This document shows, piece after piece, positions 9,872-19,058 of a stretch of DNA of 33,342 nucleotides. Source of the DNA: Limnohabitans sp. (GTDB lineage: Bacteria > Pseudomonadota > Gammaproteobacteria > Burkholderiales > Burkholderiaceae_C); the NCBI GenBank assembly GCA_009693305.1, contig SHXN01000006.1:1-33342 (forward strand), written 5' to 3'. Below the pieces are notes generated by a model. That model ran no database searches. It worked only from the letters and a program-made list of their open reading frames with translations, and was not told where the DNA came from. The translations under genes and the position numbers were made by a program. The first letter of the stretch is position 1. Each line of letters begins with the position of its first letter.

Positions 9872-12800
9872 GTTTGCTTCCATTTCTGCGCCCACGCAGA
9901 AAATGCCAAATAAATAACAGGTGTAGTAAACAATGTGAGCCATTGACTCACAATCAAACCACCCACCATCGTCACACCCAAGGGTTGACGCAACTCACTT
10001 CCCACGCCAGAACCCAACATCAATGGCAACGCACCCAACAAGGCGCACAGTGTAGTCATCAAAATCGGTCTGAAGCGCAACAAGCATGCCTGCTCGATGG
10101 CTTGACGCGGCGTCATACCTTGTTCGCGTTCTGCATCCAATGCAAAGTCAATCATCATGATGGCATTTTTTTTGACAATACCAATGAGCAAAATAATTCC
10201 GATGACCGCAATCAAACTCAAATCTATACGTGCAAGTATTAAAGCCAACAAGGCTCCTACTGCGGCAGAAGGCAATGTCGACAAAATCGTGAGTGGGTGA
10301 ATATAACTTTCATACAACACACCTAACACAATGTACATAGTGATGACCGCCGCCAATATCAACCACAAGGTGTTGCTAAGTGACGCTTGAAATGCCAATG
10401 CGGCACCTTCAAATCGCGATTCAACGCTGAGCGGCATGCCCTCTTCAATCATGGATTGCCAAGCCTCATCAATGACCGACACGGCTTCGCCCAAGGACGC
10501 ACGGGGAGCGTGATCAAAAGATAAAGTGACCGCAGGATATTGACCCGAATGCACGACCGATAAAACAGCGGCGCGCTCTTCAACCTTAGCCACGCTATTG
10601 AGTGGAATTTGTGCATTGTTAGCACCGGGCACATACAAGCGCTCTAACGCTGCCGGTCCTTTGCGCTCACCCGAGCCTACTTCTAACACCACGCGGTATT
10701 GATTGCTTTGTGTGAAGATAGTTGAAATCAAACGCTGGCCAAATGCGTTGTACAAAGCGTTATCGATCGCAGCCACGCTTACGCCCAATCGACTCGCCGC
10801 TTCGCGATCAATTTTGATATACGCTTGCAAGCCTTGGTTTTGCCAATCCGATACCAACGCAGAAAGCGCCGGATGATCTTGTAATTTTTCTTGTAAGCGT
10901 TGCGACCATTTGCCAAGCACTTGCGGATCGGGGCCGCTCATTAAAAAACGATATTGCGTGCGTGCAACGCGATCTTCAATCGTGAGGTCTTGCATCGGTT
11001 GCAAATACAAAGTCATGCCTATGACAGTTCGCGAAGTCGTTTGCAATCGCTCGAGAATTTTTTGGATGCGCGAGTCGCGTTCATTTTTGGGTTTGAGTTG
11101 AATGCTGATGCGTCCGATATTAAGACTGGTGTTGTTGCCATCCACACCAATGAATGAAGTGACGCTTTGAACCGCAGGATCTTGTAACAAAATTTGCGCC
11201 ATCTCTTGTTGTCTGGCCGACATGGCAGCAAATGACGTTGATTGCGTGGCTTCTGTGATGCCTTGAATCACGCCCGTGTCTTGCAATGGAAAAAATCCTT
11301 TGGGCACAAAAATATAGAGCAATGCGGTTAACAATAATGTGAATGCAAAAATACCCATGGTTTGATTGGGACGATTAAGCACCCAACGCAAGGCTTTGGC
11401 ATACGCATCAATCAACCCTTGTAACCAAGCACTCTCTTCTTTTTGCGGATGGTGTTTCAAAATATAAGCGCACATCATCGGCGTGAGAGTCAGTGACACC
11501 ACCGCAGATATCAAAATTGCAACGGCCAAGGTGATGGCAAATTCATGAAACAAGCGACCCGCCACATCACTCATAAACAGCAAAGGAATAAGCACCGCCA
11601 CCAATGAGAAAGTGAGCGAAATAATGGTGAAACCAATTTGTTGCGCGCCCACCAACGCTGCTTGCAAAGGCGAGAGTTGTTCGGGGCCATCCATGCGACG
11701 CGCAATGTTTTCAATCATCACAATCGCATCATCCACCACAAAGCCTGTTGCAATGGTAAGCGCCATTAAGGTTAAATTGTTGATTGAAAAATCGGCTAAA
11801 TACATAACGCCGAATGTGCCCACTAAAGACAAGGGCACAGCCACACTGGGTATGAGTGTGGCGGATGCATTTCGCAAGAATAAAAAAATCACCATCACCA
11901 CCAAAGCAATCGCAATCATCAATTCAATTTGAACATCACGAACCGATGCGCGAATTGTGACGGTTCTATCGGTCATCACTTGCACATCAACAGAGTCTGG
12001 CAATGAGGCACGCAAGAGTGGTAATAGTTTTTCGATACGCGACACGGTTTCAATCACATTGGCGCCCGGCTGTCTTTGCACTTGCACCACAATGGCTGGC
12101 GTAGTGTTGGCCCATGCAGAGAGTCGATTGTTTTCTGGCGCTTCAACAATGGTGGCCACATCTTGCAAACGCAATGGATTGCCATTGCGATACGCCAATA
12201 TCAATCGCGCATAGTCTTCGGGTGAACGCAGTTGATCGTTGGCGTCTAAGGTAGATGCGCGTGCTGGCCCATCAAAACTCCCTTTGGCCATGTTGACGTT
12301 AGATGATGCGATGGTTGTTCGCACATCTTCTAAAGAAAATCCAGCGGCAGCCAATGCAACTGGATTGACTTGCACACGCACGGATGGTCGTTGTCCGCCT
12401 ACAATGCTCGCCAAGCCCACGCCCGATACTTGCGATAAACGCTGAGCGACGCGGTTTTCAACCATGTCGTGCACACGCGTAATGGGTAAGGATGGAGAGC
12501 TCACCGCCAGTGTGAGAATAGGTGCATCTGCAGGATTAACTTTGTTGTAGGTTGGCGGCATGGGTATGTCGTTGGGCAACAAATTAGCGCCTGCGTTAAT
12601 CGCCGCTTGCACTTGTTGCTCTGCCACGTCCATTGCCAAATCCAAAGTAAATCGCAAAGTGATGATGCTTGCACCGCCCGAGCTGACCGATGTCATTTGA
12701 TCGAGTCCTGGCATTTGACCAAATTGACGTTCGAGTGGCGCAGTGATGGATGACGTGATCACATCAGGGCTTGCACCTGGATACAAAGTGGTCACTTGTA

Positions 12801-12933
12801 TCGTTGGATAGTCCACTTGCGGCAACGATGACACGGGTAAAAAACGATAAGCCAACGCACCTGCAAGCAACATTGCCAACATCATGAGCGATGTGGCAAC
12901 GGGTCTTAATATAAAGGGCTTGGAAATATTCAT
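9868..12933 (-). CDS. mdtB: RND multidrug efflux permease, MdtB-like
   Basis: The first of two tandem RND pumps, 1021 residues, beginning [19 protein letters not shown]. Family landmarks are [17 protein letters not shown] after TM1, [17 protein letters not shown] in TM4 with the proton-relay aspartates, [22 protein letters not shown], and [20 protein letters not shown] in the second half. Length is normal. It overlaps the next gene by four bases (ATGA) and follows the adaptor gene by 34 bp, so adaptor, MdtB, MdtC and outer-membrane factor form one unit. The paired-pump arrangement supports a heteromeric MdtBC-type complex exporting drugs, bile-salt-like compounds or metabolites, but the actual substrate is not inferable. 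Confidence 0.93.
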   Translation of the reverse strand: MNISKPFILRPVATSLMMLAMLLAGALAYRFLPVSSLPQVDYPTIQVTTLYPGASPDVITSSITAPLERQFGQMPGLDQMTSVSSGGASIITLRFTLDLAMDVAEQQVQAAINAGANLLPNDIPMPPTYNKVNPADAPILTLAVSSPSLPITRVHDMVENRVAQRLSQVSGVGLASIVGGQRPSVRVQVNPVALAAAGFSLEDVRTTIASSNVNMAKGSFDGPARASTLDANDQLRSPEDYARLILAYRNGNPLRLQDVATIVEAPENNRLSAWANTTPAIVVQVQRQPGANVIETVSRIEKLLPLLRASLPDSVDVQVMTDRTVTIRASVRDVQIELMIAIALVVMVIFLFLRNASATLIPSVAVPLSLVGTFGVMYLADFSINNLTLMALTIATGFVVDDAIVMIENIARRMDGPEQLSPLQAALVGAQQIGFTIISLTFSLVAVLIPLLFMSDVAGRLFHEFAITLAVAILISAVVSLTLTPMMCAYILKHHPQKEESAWLQGLIDAYAKALRWVLNRPNQTMGIFAFTLLLTALLYIFVPKGFFPLQDTGVIQGITEATQSTSFAAMSARQQEMAQILLQDPAVQSVTSFIGVDGNNTSLNIGRISIQLKPKNERDSRIQKILERLQTTSRTVIGMTLYLQPMQDLTIEDRVARTQYRFLMSGPDPQVLGKWSQRLQEKLQDHPALSALVSDWQNQGLQAYIKIDREAASRLGVSVAAIDNALYNAFGQRLISTIFTQSNQYRVVLEVGSGERKGPAALERLYVPGANNAQIPLNSVAKVEERAAVLSVVHSGQYPAVTLSFDHAPRASLGEAVSVIDEAWQSMIEEGMPLSVESRFEGAALAFQASLSNTLWLILAAVITMYIVLGVLYESYIHPLTILSTLPSAAVGALLALILARIDLSLIAVIGIILLIGIVKKNAIMMIDFALDAEREQGMTPRQAIEQACLLRFRPILMTTLCALLGALPLMLGSGVGSELRQPLGVTMVGGLIVSQWLTLFTTPVIYLAFSAWAQKWKQT

Positions 12934-12967
12934 TGAGAAATCAATCCAACAACTTCATGCATGGGTG

Positions 12968-14461
12968 TTATTGACCTTGTTGTTGGCGACGCTCGCGCAT
13001 GCGTTGAAAAAAAGCTTTTCGCTCTTCAGGTGTCATGGCTTTTACTTTTTCAACCATCTCAGGTGGCAATCGATCCATCCATGGTGGACGCCCGCCTTCT
13101 GCAGGGGCTTGCGCGTTGGGCGCACTTGCGCTTGGTGCAGAGGCCGTGCTGCCCGCAGGCGATACTGCTTTGCCCGCAATGGCAGGCGCGTTTGTTGCAC
13201 CCGCCAGCCCTTTCGTATTTAATCCGCTGATGGATTTTCCATCATTGACGTCTGGTATTTTGTAGGTCAAAGTTTTGACCACCTCGACACGACTACCCGT
13301 TCTGAGTCTGTCTGCGCCATCCACCACCAATCGATCGCCTGCTTTGACCTCACCTTTGATCGATTGCCATTCACCATCGACCGTATCAAGCTGAATCACT
13401 TGTGTAGTCACCGAACTATCGGGCTTAACAACATAAACAAAAGTGCCCACAGCACCTCGCTGAACCGCCTGTGAGGGCACAGCCAATGCATTTTTTAATG
13501 TATCTAGTTGCAAACGAATATTGGCAAACTGATTGGGAAATAACAACCCTTCTTTGTTATCCAATGTAGCTTTGAGTTTGAGTGTGCCTGTTGCCACATC
13601 GATAGCGTTATCGGTGGTAGTGACCTGACCCGTTGCTAATTTTTGTGTGAGATCGCGGTCCCATGCTTCAACTTGTAATGACTGTCCGCTTTTGAGTTTT
13701 CGTTGAATCAATGGCACATACATTTCGGGCACTGCAAACACGACGGCCATGGGTTGTGTTTGTGTGATGGTGACGATACCATTGGCGTCACTTGATCTGA
13801 CCAAACTGCCCAACTCGGCTTGCTTCAATCCCAACTTGCCGCTAATAGGCGCGGTGACTTGTGTGTAAGAGACCAACAATTTGGCTTGATCAATTTGTGC
13901 TTGATCGGTTTGTACCGTTCCTTGCAATTGCTTAACCAAATATTCTTGTGTTTCAACTTGTTGACGTGCAATGGCATCTTTGGCTAACAAGTCTTTGTAG
14001 CGTTGCAAATCGAGTTCTGCATTTTTTAGCAAGGCCGCGTCTTTGGCCAATTGACCCATGGCTTGCGCCAATTGCGCTTCATACGTGCGCGGATCAATTT
14101 GTGCAAGCAATTGACCCGGTTGCACCACATCGCCTTCTGTGAATTTGATGGCCTTGAGTTCGCCATCAACTCGAGCACGCACCACCGCTGTGTTTAATGC
14201 AGTGAGTGTGCCAATGGCTTGCACGGTTTGTCGCACGTCAATTTGTTGAGCCACACCGATGCTCACGGGTTGACCGCGAGGCCCGCCTGCGCCACCGCTA
14301 CCACTCCAACTGGGCGAGGCTTCGGATTTTTTTTCTAACCATTGATCGCGTGCAATGGGATACCACCAAAACGCAGAGACAATTGCGCACACCACCACCA
14401 TTGCAATGGCGGGCGAATAGCGTGGGCGTTTGCGTTGCAAAGAAAAATCTTTATTCATCAT
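12968..14461 (-). CDS. mdtA: RND efflux periplasmic adaptor, MdtA-like
   Basis: A membrane-fusion protein linking the RND pumps to the outer-membrane channel, 497 residues. It has an N-terminal membrane anchor (AIAMVVVCAIVSAFWWYPI, about residues 18-36), a lipoyl-type half motif (VRARVDGELKAIKFTEGDVV), a coiled-coil hairpin (AQLAQAMGQLAKDAALLKNAEL and following), the second lipoyl half (YTQVTAPISGKLGLKQAELG), then beta-barrel and membrane-proximal domains. The C-terminus is longer than a typical MdtA: a Ser/Ala/Pro-rich linker followed by a charged tail (PPWMDRLPPEMVEKVKAMT, then Arg/Gln-rich). The start may be the first or second Met of MMNK. It opens the efflux part of the minus-strand unit, 21 bp after the DUF2905 gene. 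Confidence 0.93.
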   Translation of the reverse strand: MMNKDFSLQRKRPRYSPAIAMVVVCAIVSAFWWYPIARDQWLEKKSEASPSWSGSGGAGGPRGQPVSIGVAQQIDVRQTVQAIGTLTALNTAVVRARVDGELKAIKFTEGDVVQPGQLLAQIDPRTYEAQLAQAMGQLAKDAALLKNAELDLQRYKDLLAKDAIARQQVETQEYLVKQLQGTVQTDQAQIDQAKLLVSYTQVTAPISGKLGLKQAELGSLVRSSDANGIVTITQTQPMAVVFAVPEMYVPLIQRKLKSGQSLQVEAWDRDLTQKLATGQVTTTDNAIDVATGTLKLKATLDNKEGLLFPNQFANIRLQLDTLKNALAVPSQAVQRGAVGTFVYVVKPDSSVTTQVIQLDTVDGEWQSIKGEVKAGDRLVVDGADRLRTGSRVEVVKTLTYKIPDVNDGKSISGLNTKGLAGATNAPAIAGKAVSPAGSTASAPSASAPNAQAPAEGGRPPWMDRLPPEMVEKVKAMTPEERKAFFQRMRERRQQQGQ

Positions 14462-14482
14462 TAGCTCAACCTACTCCAAACT

Positions 14483-14677
14483 TCAGATCAATTTGGCAAT
14501 GCCTGCGCACACCAAACTCAACAACACCGTGGTGGTAAGTGGAATATGCCACTCACGACCGAACAATCGAAATCTAAAATCACCTGGCAATCGACCCAAG
14601 CCCCATTTTTGCAGAAGTGGCAAAAATCCTTGAATTAAAATCAAGGCCAAAAAAACAACGAGTAACCAGCGCCACAT
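14483..14677 (-). CDS. DUF2905-family small membrane protein
   Basis: A 64-residue protein with two predicted membrane segments (WLLVVFLALILIQGFLPLL and TTTVLLSLVCAGIAKLI) separated by a short basic loop, LGRLPGDFRFRLFGREWHIPL. The GRLPGDFR pattern is the DUF2905 hallmark. The function of this family is unknown. It starts 3 bp after the stop of midA and ends 21 bp before the adaptor gene, so it is embedded in the same minus-strand transcript. It is short, but its family match and tight packing make it a real gene. Confidence 0.88.
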   Translation of the reverse strand: MWRWLLVVFLALILIQGFLPLLQKWGLGRLPGDFRFRLFGREWHIPLTTTVLLSLVCAGIAKLI

Positions 14678-14680
14678 GAT

Positions 14681-15754
14681 TTATAAACTGTGGCTGCGAT
14701 CGCCACTCTCAAAACCCATCGGCTCCCAAGGCTCGCCCACCCCCAAGGCAATCACTTTAAACAACTCGCCCATTTCATGCTCGGCGATGAGTTTTTGCGC
14801 CATGGCTCGCTCTGCAATCGACGCATTCACCAAAGGTTCCAAGAAACCACTGTTGATTAAAAAATGCGCTTGCGATGTATAGCCCAAAACATTCATCCCC
14901 GCATTTTGCGCTGATAAAGCGATATCTGTGAAATTCACATGCGCTGTGATGTCTTTGCGCCCCACATCCACCAATGGATTCGTGTCAGATTGATGCGCCT
15001 GATGACACATCAACGTGCCCATGCTTCGTTGCTCGTGATAATACTCTCGCTCTGGAAAACCATAGTCAATTAAAAAAGCCGCGCCCTTTTGAAGTCGCTC
15101 AGCCAATGAAAAAATAAATGCTTGGGCTTGTGGATGAATTTCTGTGAGGTAATCGTGCTCTCCCGCAATATCCAACGGCGGTCGCGCATCTGTGATTTGA
15201 TCGCCCCACGCCAACTGTTGTTGATCGGGCAACCACACCACACCACGCTCGTGCCAAACGCCTTGGATACGACACAACAAACGCACAGGCATGGCGTCTA
15301 ATACTTCGTTGCCCACCACCACGCCTTCAATAGCAACTGACCATTGATCGGCCCAAGTGACTTTGTGCAAATAAGCGGAAAGAACTTCTTTTTGTCGTGC
15401 TTTTAAATGTGCAGACACCTCAACAATTGTGTAACTCTCCACCGCATCGCCTAAATGTTGTAACAATTGCAGGGCCAATGCGCCTGTGCCCGCGCCAAAT
15501 TCCCAAATTGCTTGTGTTTTCGTTTGATTCAAGACTTGTTTGACGCTATTGCCCATGGTTTTGCCAAACCAAGGCGATAACTCAGGCGCGGTTGCAAAAT
15601 CACTGCCTGTTTGTGGCATTTGACCTAATTTGGGTAATCCCGCACTGTAATAACCCAATTGAGGCGCGTACAAAGCCGAGGCCATGAATCGGTCAAAGGA
15701 TAACCAACCACCTGCGGCGTCTATTTGTCGTCGAATCAACTGTTGTAAGGGCAT
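14681..15754 (-). CDS. SAM-dependent methyltransferase, MidA/NDUFAF7 family
   Basis: A 357-residue class I methyltransferase of the family containing mitochondrial NDUFAF7, which methylates an arginine in a complex I subunit; the bacterial substrate is not established. Conserved landmarks are FDRFMASALYAPQLGYYSAG near the N-terminus, DFATAPELSPWFGKTM, the SAM-binding WEFGAGTGALALQLL (about residues 85-99), VVGNEVLDAMPV, and AAFLIDYGFPEREYYH. It is the first gene of the minus-strand string that runs into the efflux genes, and is divergent from the SDR gene starting 65 bp away. The complete open frame and full-length family match indicate an intact gene. Confidence 0.93.
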   Translation of the reverse strand: MPLQQLIRRQIDAAGGWLSFDRFMASALYAPQLGYYSAGLPKLGQMPQTGSDFATAPELSPWFGKTMGNSVKQVLNQTKTQAIWEFGAGTGALALQLLQHLGDAVESYTIVEVSAHLKARQKEVLSAYLHKVTWADQWSVAIEGVVVGNEVLDAMPVRLLCRIQGVWHERGVVWLPDQQQLAWGDQITDARPPLDIAGEHDYLTEIHPQAQAFIFSLAERLQKGAAFLIDYGFPEREYYHEQRSMGTLMCHQAHQSDTNPLVDVGRKDITAHVNFTDIALSAQNAGMNVLGYTSQAHFLINSGFLEPLVNASIAERAMAQKLIAEHEMGELFKVIALGVGEPWEPMGFESGDRSHSL

Positions 15755-15818
15755 GGGTATCGAAGAAGCTGAAAATTTGTGAGAATCTATCTTTTCCCAA
15801 TCCTAACGGGTCTTCTCT

Positions 15819-16604
15819 ATGTCATCTTGGGTCTTGGTCACCGGCGGCGCTGTTCGCTTGGGCCGCGAAATCAGCCTTGCCTTCGCCCATGCGGGGTGGA
15901 ATGTGGCTTGTCATTGCCTCTCGTCGGTTGCGGCGGCTCACTCTGTGTGTGCGCAAATCAAAGATTTGGGTCGTGAATCGATGCTTGTGCAAGCACAACT
16001 CACCGATGAGGCCGATTGTCGCTGTTTATGGGATGAAGTTACCCAACAAACTGGCAAGCAACTTCAATGTGTGGTTAACAACGCATCGTTATTTTTGCCC
16101 GATAGCTGCACCGATTTTGACGAGTCGCAAGCGCTGTCGCAATTACAAGCCAATTTAATTGCGCCCATGCGTTTGGGCAAATGGATGGCGCAGCTGCACG
16201 CAGACTCATCATCCATCGATGCCAATGTGATTCATGTGCTTGATCAAAAAGTATTTAACTTGAACCCTGATTATTTTTCTTACACCTTGTCCAAACTTGC
16301 ATTAGAACGCGCCGTGAGTTTGCAAGCCCAATCCTTGGCGCCTCATGTGCGAGTCAACGCCGTTGCGCCTGGTTTGATGTATTTGAGTGGCCCGCAAACA
16401 GCAGACAACTTCGCCAGAGCGTCGCGCGCCAATTTGCTTCGCAAACCCATCTCGCCAGCCAACGTCGCGCAAAGCGTTTTATTTTTGGCCAACAACAACA
16501 GCCTCACGGGCACTTGCATTCGTGTTGACAACGGCCAGCATTTGATCCCCATGGAGCGCGACGTGATGTTTGTGGTGGATGAGGTTTTTAAGGATATGCA
16601 ATGA
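15819..16604 (+). CDS. SDR-family pteridine-reductase-like oxidoreductase
   Basis: A 261-residue short-chain dehydrogenase with the nucleotide-binding motif VTGGAVRLGREI near the N-terminus, a VVNNASLF segment (the NNA-type motif), and a YTLSKLALERA active-site pair (Tyr-x3-Lys). The TGGAVRLG variant of the Gly motif and the position immediately before folB-type genes fit pteridine reductases or FolM-type dihydromonapterin/dihydrofolate reductases, which reduce pterins with NADPH. Its stop overlaps the start of the next gene by four bases (ATGA), implying coupled translation with the aldolase. The pterin assignment rests on family and neighbourhood; another small-molecule substrate is possible. 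Confidence 0.8.
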   Translation: MSSWVLVTGGAVRLGREISLAFAHAGWNVACHCLSSVAAAHSVCAQIKDLGRESMLVQAQLTDEADCRCLWDEVTQQTGKQLQCVVNNASLFLPDSCTDFDESQALSQLQANLIAPMRLGKWMAQLHADSSSIDANVIHVLDQKVFNLNPDYFSYTLSKLALERAVSLQAQSLAPHVRVNAVAPGLMYLSGPQTADNFARASRANLLRKPISPANVAQSVLFLANNNSLTGTCIRVDNGQHLIPMERDVMFVVDEVFKDMQ

Positions 16605-16981
16605 GCGATTTGGAATTAACGTGTCGACGATTGTTTTTGCGAGGCATCACCATCGCTGTCAATATCGGCATTCATGATTTTGAAAAAACTGCAACGCAAC
16701 GCATCATCTTTGACGTCGATTTGTATATACTTTTTCAAAACAGCACGGCGTATCAAGACGATATATCCGAAGTTGTTGACTATGATTTTGTGAGGCAAGT
16801 GATTCATCAACGCGTGGCGCAAGGTCACATCAATTTGCAAGAAACTTTGTGCGACGATGTGCTCACACAATTGATGTCGCACAAAGGCGTCAAAGCGGCT
16901 CGCGTATCCACGCGTAAACCCGACGTGTATCCCGACTGCGAATTTGTTGGCGTTGAAGCATTTCGCATCAAGCCCAATTAA
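16601..16981 (+). CDS. Dihydroneopterin aldolase-family protein (first copy)
   Basis: A 126-residue protein of the FolB/FolX T-fold family, which converts 7,8-dihydroneopterin to 6-hydroxymethyl-dihydropterin in folate synthesis, or epimerises its triphosphate. The conserved residues used by FolB can be placed: Glu in GIHDFEKT, Tyr in VVDYDFVRQ, Glu in INLQETLC, and Lys in STRKPDVYPD. It is translationally coupled to the upstream SDR (ATGA overlap) and lies 23 bp before a second, clearly different folB-type gene. Whether it is a true FolB, a FolX-like epimerase, or a partner in pterin recycling cannot be decided from sequence alone. Confidence 0.85.
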   Translation: MSDLELTCRRLFLRGITIAVNIGIHDFEKTATQRIIFDVDLYILFQNSTAYQDDISEVVDYDFVRQVIHQRVAQGHINLQETLCDDVLTQLMSHKGVKAARVSTRKPDVYPDCEFVGVEAFRIKPN

Positions 16982-17004
16982 TCAACCTTTATTAAACATC
17001 CCCA

Positions 17005-17373
17005 ATGGCAAATCACGGCACACAAATACTTACCCTAAACGGCTTGCGCTTTGATGCCAATCTTGGAATTTTAGAGCTTGAAAAAAATGCGCCGCAACCT
17101 ATTCAAGTCGATGCAGAACTCAATTTGGGAACACAGCCGCTTTCACCTCGCGACGACGACATCACGCATGTGCTTGACTACCGCAAGGTGCGACAAATTA
17201 TCATCAACGAGTGCACGGCCGAACACGTCAATTTGCTCGAAAGCTTGATTGGCAAACTCGCCAATCGGTTGATGCAACTGCCAGGCGTTGTTGGTGTGCG
17301 CATTAAAATTGCAAAACTTAAAATATTTGAAGACTGCGAAGTAGCCATTCGCATGGAAACAGGACTATGGTGA
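17005..17373 (+). CDS. folB: Dihydroneopterin aldolase (second copy)
   Basis: A 122-residue FolB-family enzyme of the folate pathway. It keeps the catalytic pattern: Glu in [13 protein letters not shown], Tyr in [10 protein letters not shown], Glu in [15 protein letters not shown], and Lys in the [11 protein letters not shown] segment. The LLESL and VLDYRKV stretches are closer to canonical FolB than the equivalent parts of the copy upstream, so I favour this one as the housekeeping enzyme. The gene starts at [13 protein letters not shown] and is followed after 4 bp by ttcA. It differs from the upstream copy over most of its length, so the pair is not a recent duplication. Confidence 0.88.
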   Translation: MANHGTQILTLNGLRFDANLGILELEKNAPQPIQVDAELNLGTQPLSPRDDDITHVLDYRKVRQIIINECTAEHVNLLESLIGKLANRLMQLPGVVGVRIKIAKLKIFEDCEVAIRMETGLW

Positions 17374-17377
17374 ACAC

Positions 17378-18265
17378 ATGAATACCGCAACATTAGATGT
17401 CTCGGCATCCAACAAAATTGAATTAGAAAATCACAAACTCGAAAAACGTTTGTGCAGACAAGTGGGCGACGCCATCATCACTTACAACATGATTGAGCAA
17501 GGCGACCGCGTGATGGTGTGCATGTCGGGCGGCAAAGACAGTTACGGAATGCTTGATATTTTGCTCAAACTGCAACAACGTGCACCGATTGAATTTGAAA
17601 TCAACGCGGTCAGCCTCGATCAAAAACAACCGGGGTTTCCAGATGAAATATTGCCTAATTATTTCAAGCAGCTCGGCGTGAAATTTCACATTGAAACCAA
17701 AGACACGTATTCAATTGTGAAACAAAAAATTCCTGAAGGAAAAACCATGTGCAGTTTGTGCAGTCGACTGCGGCGTGGCATTTTGTATCGCGTGGCTGAC
17801 GAATTAGGCGCAACTAAAATTGCATTGGGACATCATCGAGACGATATTTTGCAAACATTTTTCTTGAATATGTTTTATGGCGGAAAGCTAAAATCGATGC
17901 CGCCCAAATTGGTGAGTGACAACGGTGGGCATATTGTGATTCGTCCATTGGCATATGTAGCCGAACGTGATTTGCAACGCTGGGCCGAGATCCGTGAGTT
18001 TCCAATCATTCCATGCTCATTGTGTGGGAGCCAAGATAATTTGCAAAGACAAATAGTGGGCGATATGTTGCGTGAGTGGGAAAAGAAAACGCCAGGGCGT
18101 TTGAGCAATATGTTTCATGCGTTGCAAAATGTTGCGCCTTCGCATTTGTTGGATACGCAGTTGTTTGATTTTAAAAATTTGCAAACGACTGGCGTTGAGG
18201 ATGCAGATGGCGATAAAGCGTTTGATGTGGAAATGCCGATGATACGGGGGATTGGAATCATTTAG
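17378..18265 (+). CDS. ttcA: tRNA 2-thiocytidine(32) synthetase TtcA
   Basis: An Fe-S-dependent PP-loop enzyme that thiolates cytidine 32 of certain tRNAs. The 295-residue protein has the ATP pyrophosphatase motif [11 protein letters not shown] (about residues 48-58), a first Cys pair in [16 protein letters not shown], the [16 protein letters not shown] segment, and a second Cys pair in [16 protein letters not shown]. These are the diagnostic features of TtcA. It begins 4 bp after folB and ends the plus-strand unit that starts with the pteridine-reductase-like SDR. No terminator with a U-tract is visible after it; the structured repeat begins about 30 bp downstream. Confidence 0.97.
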   Translation: MNTATLDVSASNKIELENHKLEKRLCRQVGDAIITYNMIEQGDRVMVCMSGGKDSYGMLDILLKLQQRAPIEFEINAVSLDQKQPGFPDEILPNYFKQLGVKFHIETKDTYSIVKQKIPEGKTMCSLCSRLRRGILYRVADELGATKIALGHHRDDILQTFFLNMFYGGKLKSMPPKLVSDNGGHIVIRPLAYVAERDLQRWAEIREFPIIPCSLCGSQDNLQRQIVGDMLREWEKKTPGRLSNMFHALQNVAPSHLLDTQLFDFKNLQTTGVEDADGDKAFDVEMPMIRGIGII

Positions 18266-18297
18266 GGTTAATTCATTTTTGTTCTGAGCTCGCGGTG

Positions 18298-18378
18298 GTG
18301 TGGGGCGCACTCCTCCACGGCAAGCCGATGTCGTCGCGCACCCCACACGAACAAAATTGGGGTCAGATAACAATTAAT
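18298..18378 (+). repeat. Structured repeat, left copy of inverted pair
   Basis: This copy comprises a stem-loop and a conserved tail. The stem arms are GTGTGGGG (18298-18305) and CCCCACAC (18341-18348). The loop carries ACTCCTC, GGCAAGCC and TCGTCG. The tail is ATTGGGGTCAGATAAC followed by ATTAAT. The reverse complement of 19054-19139 contains the same three loop blocks in the same order and spacing, and the tail differs at only a few positions. No T-tract follows, so it is not an obvious terminator. The organisation resembles REP-like elements, but family identity is inferred. Confidence 0.85.
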
Positions 18379-18540
18379 ACCGCACGCATAGGCAGTAGTT
18401 GCCGACAACTCATTTAATTATTTAAATATTAACTTCATTGACAAAGAGAATCAGCGATTGTTGCGAGTCGCGCCATGCTTGCAATTAGTTTCAAGCAATC
18501 TCGTCAGTAGTAATTTTTAATTTTTTAAATTAATACTTCA

Positions 18541-19058
18541 ATGAACGAAACAAAAGCTTTGAGTACGCAAGCCCGTTACTACTCAATTCATCATCTTCTT
18601 TTTCGCACCGCAGAAATTGCTCTCAAAGAGGCTATCGACAGCCCCGAAGTGCACAGGATCAACGCATTAAAAGCAATTATTTTTTCTGCACTCGGAACAG
18701 AGGCATTCATTAACGCGTTGGGCAATCGAACACGTGCAGACTGGAATAAATTCGAACGCAATTCGTCAACCATTTAAAAAATTGAATCAGTTGGCTTTTA
18801 AAGCTTAGAAATGACATTGCTCACAGCAAACCTAAAGATGTTCGAATAACACAGGAGCTAAATAAAATCGAAATAAAAAATATGAGTCTTGAAATTTCCC
18901 GGTCAAATCTTGAAAAACAACTGCCAGTTGAAAATGCGCAAACGGCAGTAACGGCTACCAAAGCTATGCTTGAGTTGTTTAGACCAATAGTTCTGGATCA
19001 AAAAATCGTATTTGAAATATTTTCAGACGCTTCGACAGGTTCAATTACTTTAAATTAA
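18541..19058 (+). pseudogene. HEPN-like protein gene, frameshifted
   Basis: The first frame gives MNETKALSTQARYYSIHHLL and a segment AIIFSALGTEAFINALGNR, and stops at 18777. Homology-like sequence continues in another frame as QPFKKLNQLA, then in a third as WLLKLRNDIAHSKPKDVRI, ending IFSDASTGSITLN at TAA 19056-19058. The RNDIAH motif (Arg-x4-His) with a following Pro is the pattern of HEPN-type domains, several of which are RNases in toxin and defence systems; others are not. At least two frame changes, and probably a loss of some 20-30 residues, separate the halves. HEPN membership is an inference from the motif and helical composition; the original partner and role are unknown. Confidence 0.6.

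Noticed and set aside
7052-12445. Many plus-strand ORFs of 60-130 codons opposite the RND genes
   Set aside because: They are shadows of the minus-strand pump genes, with no recognisable domains or ribosome sites.
18298-18348. Left hairpin as the ttcA terminator
   Set aside because: There is no T-tract after the stem, and a matching structured repeat occurs in inverted orientation at the other end of the unit, so a repeat-element explanation fits better.
18438-18443. TTGACA as a promoter for the HEPN-like gene
   Set aside because: No acceptable -10 hexamer was found at 16-18 bp spacing.
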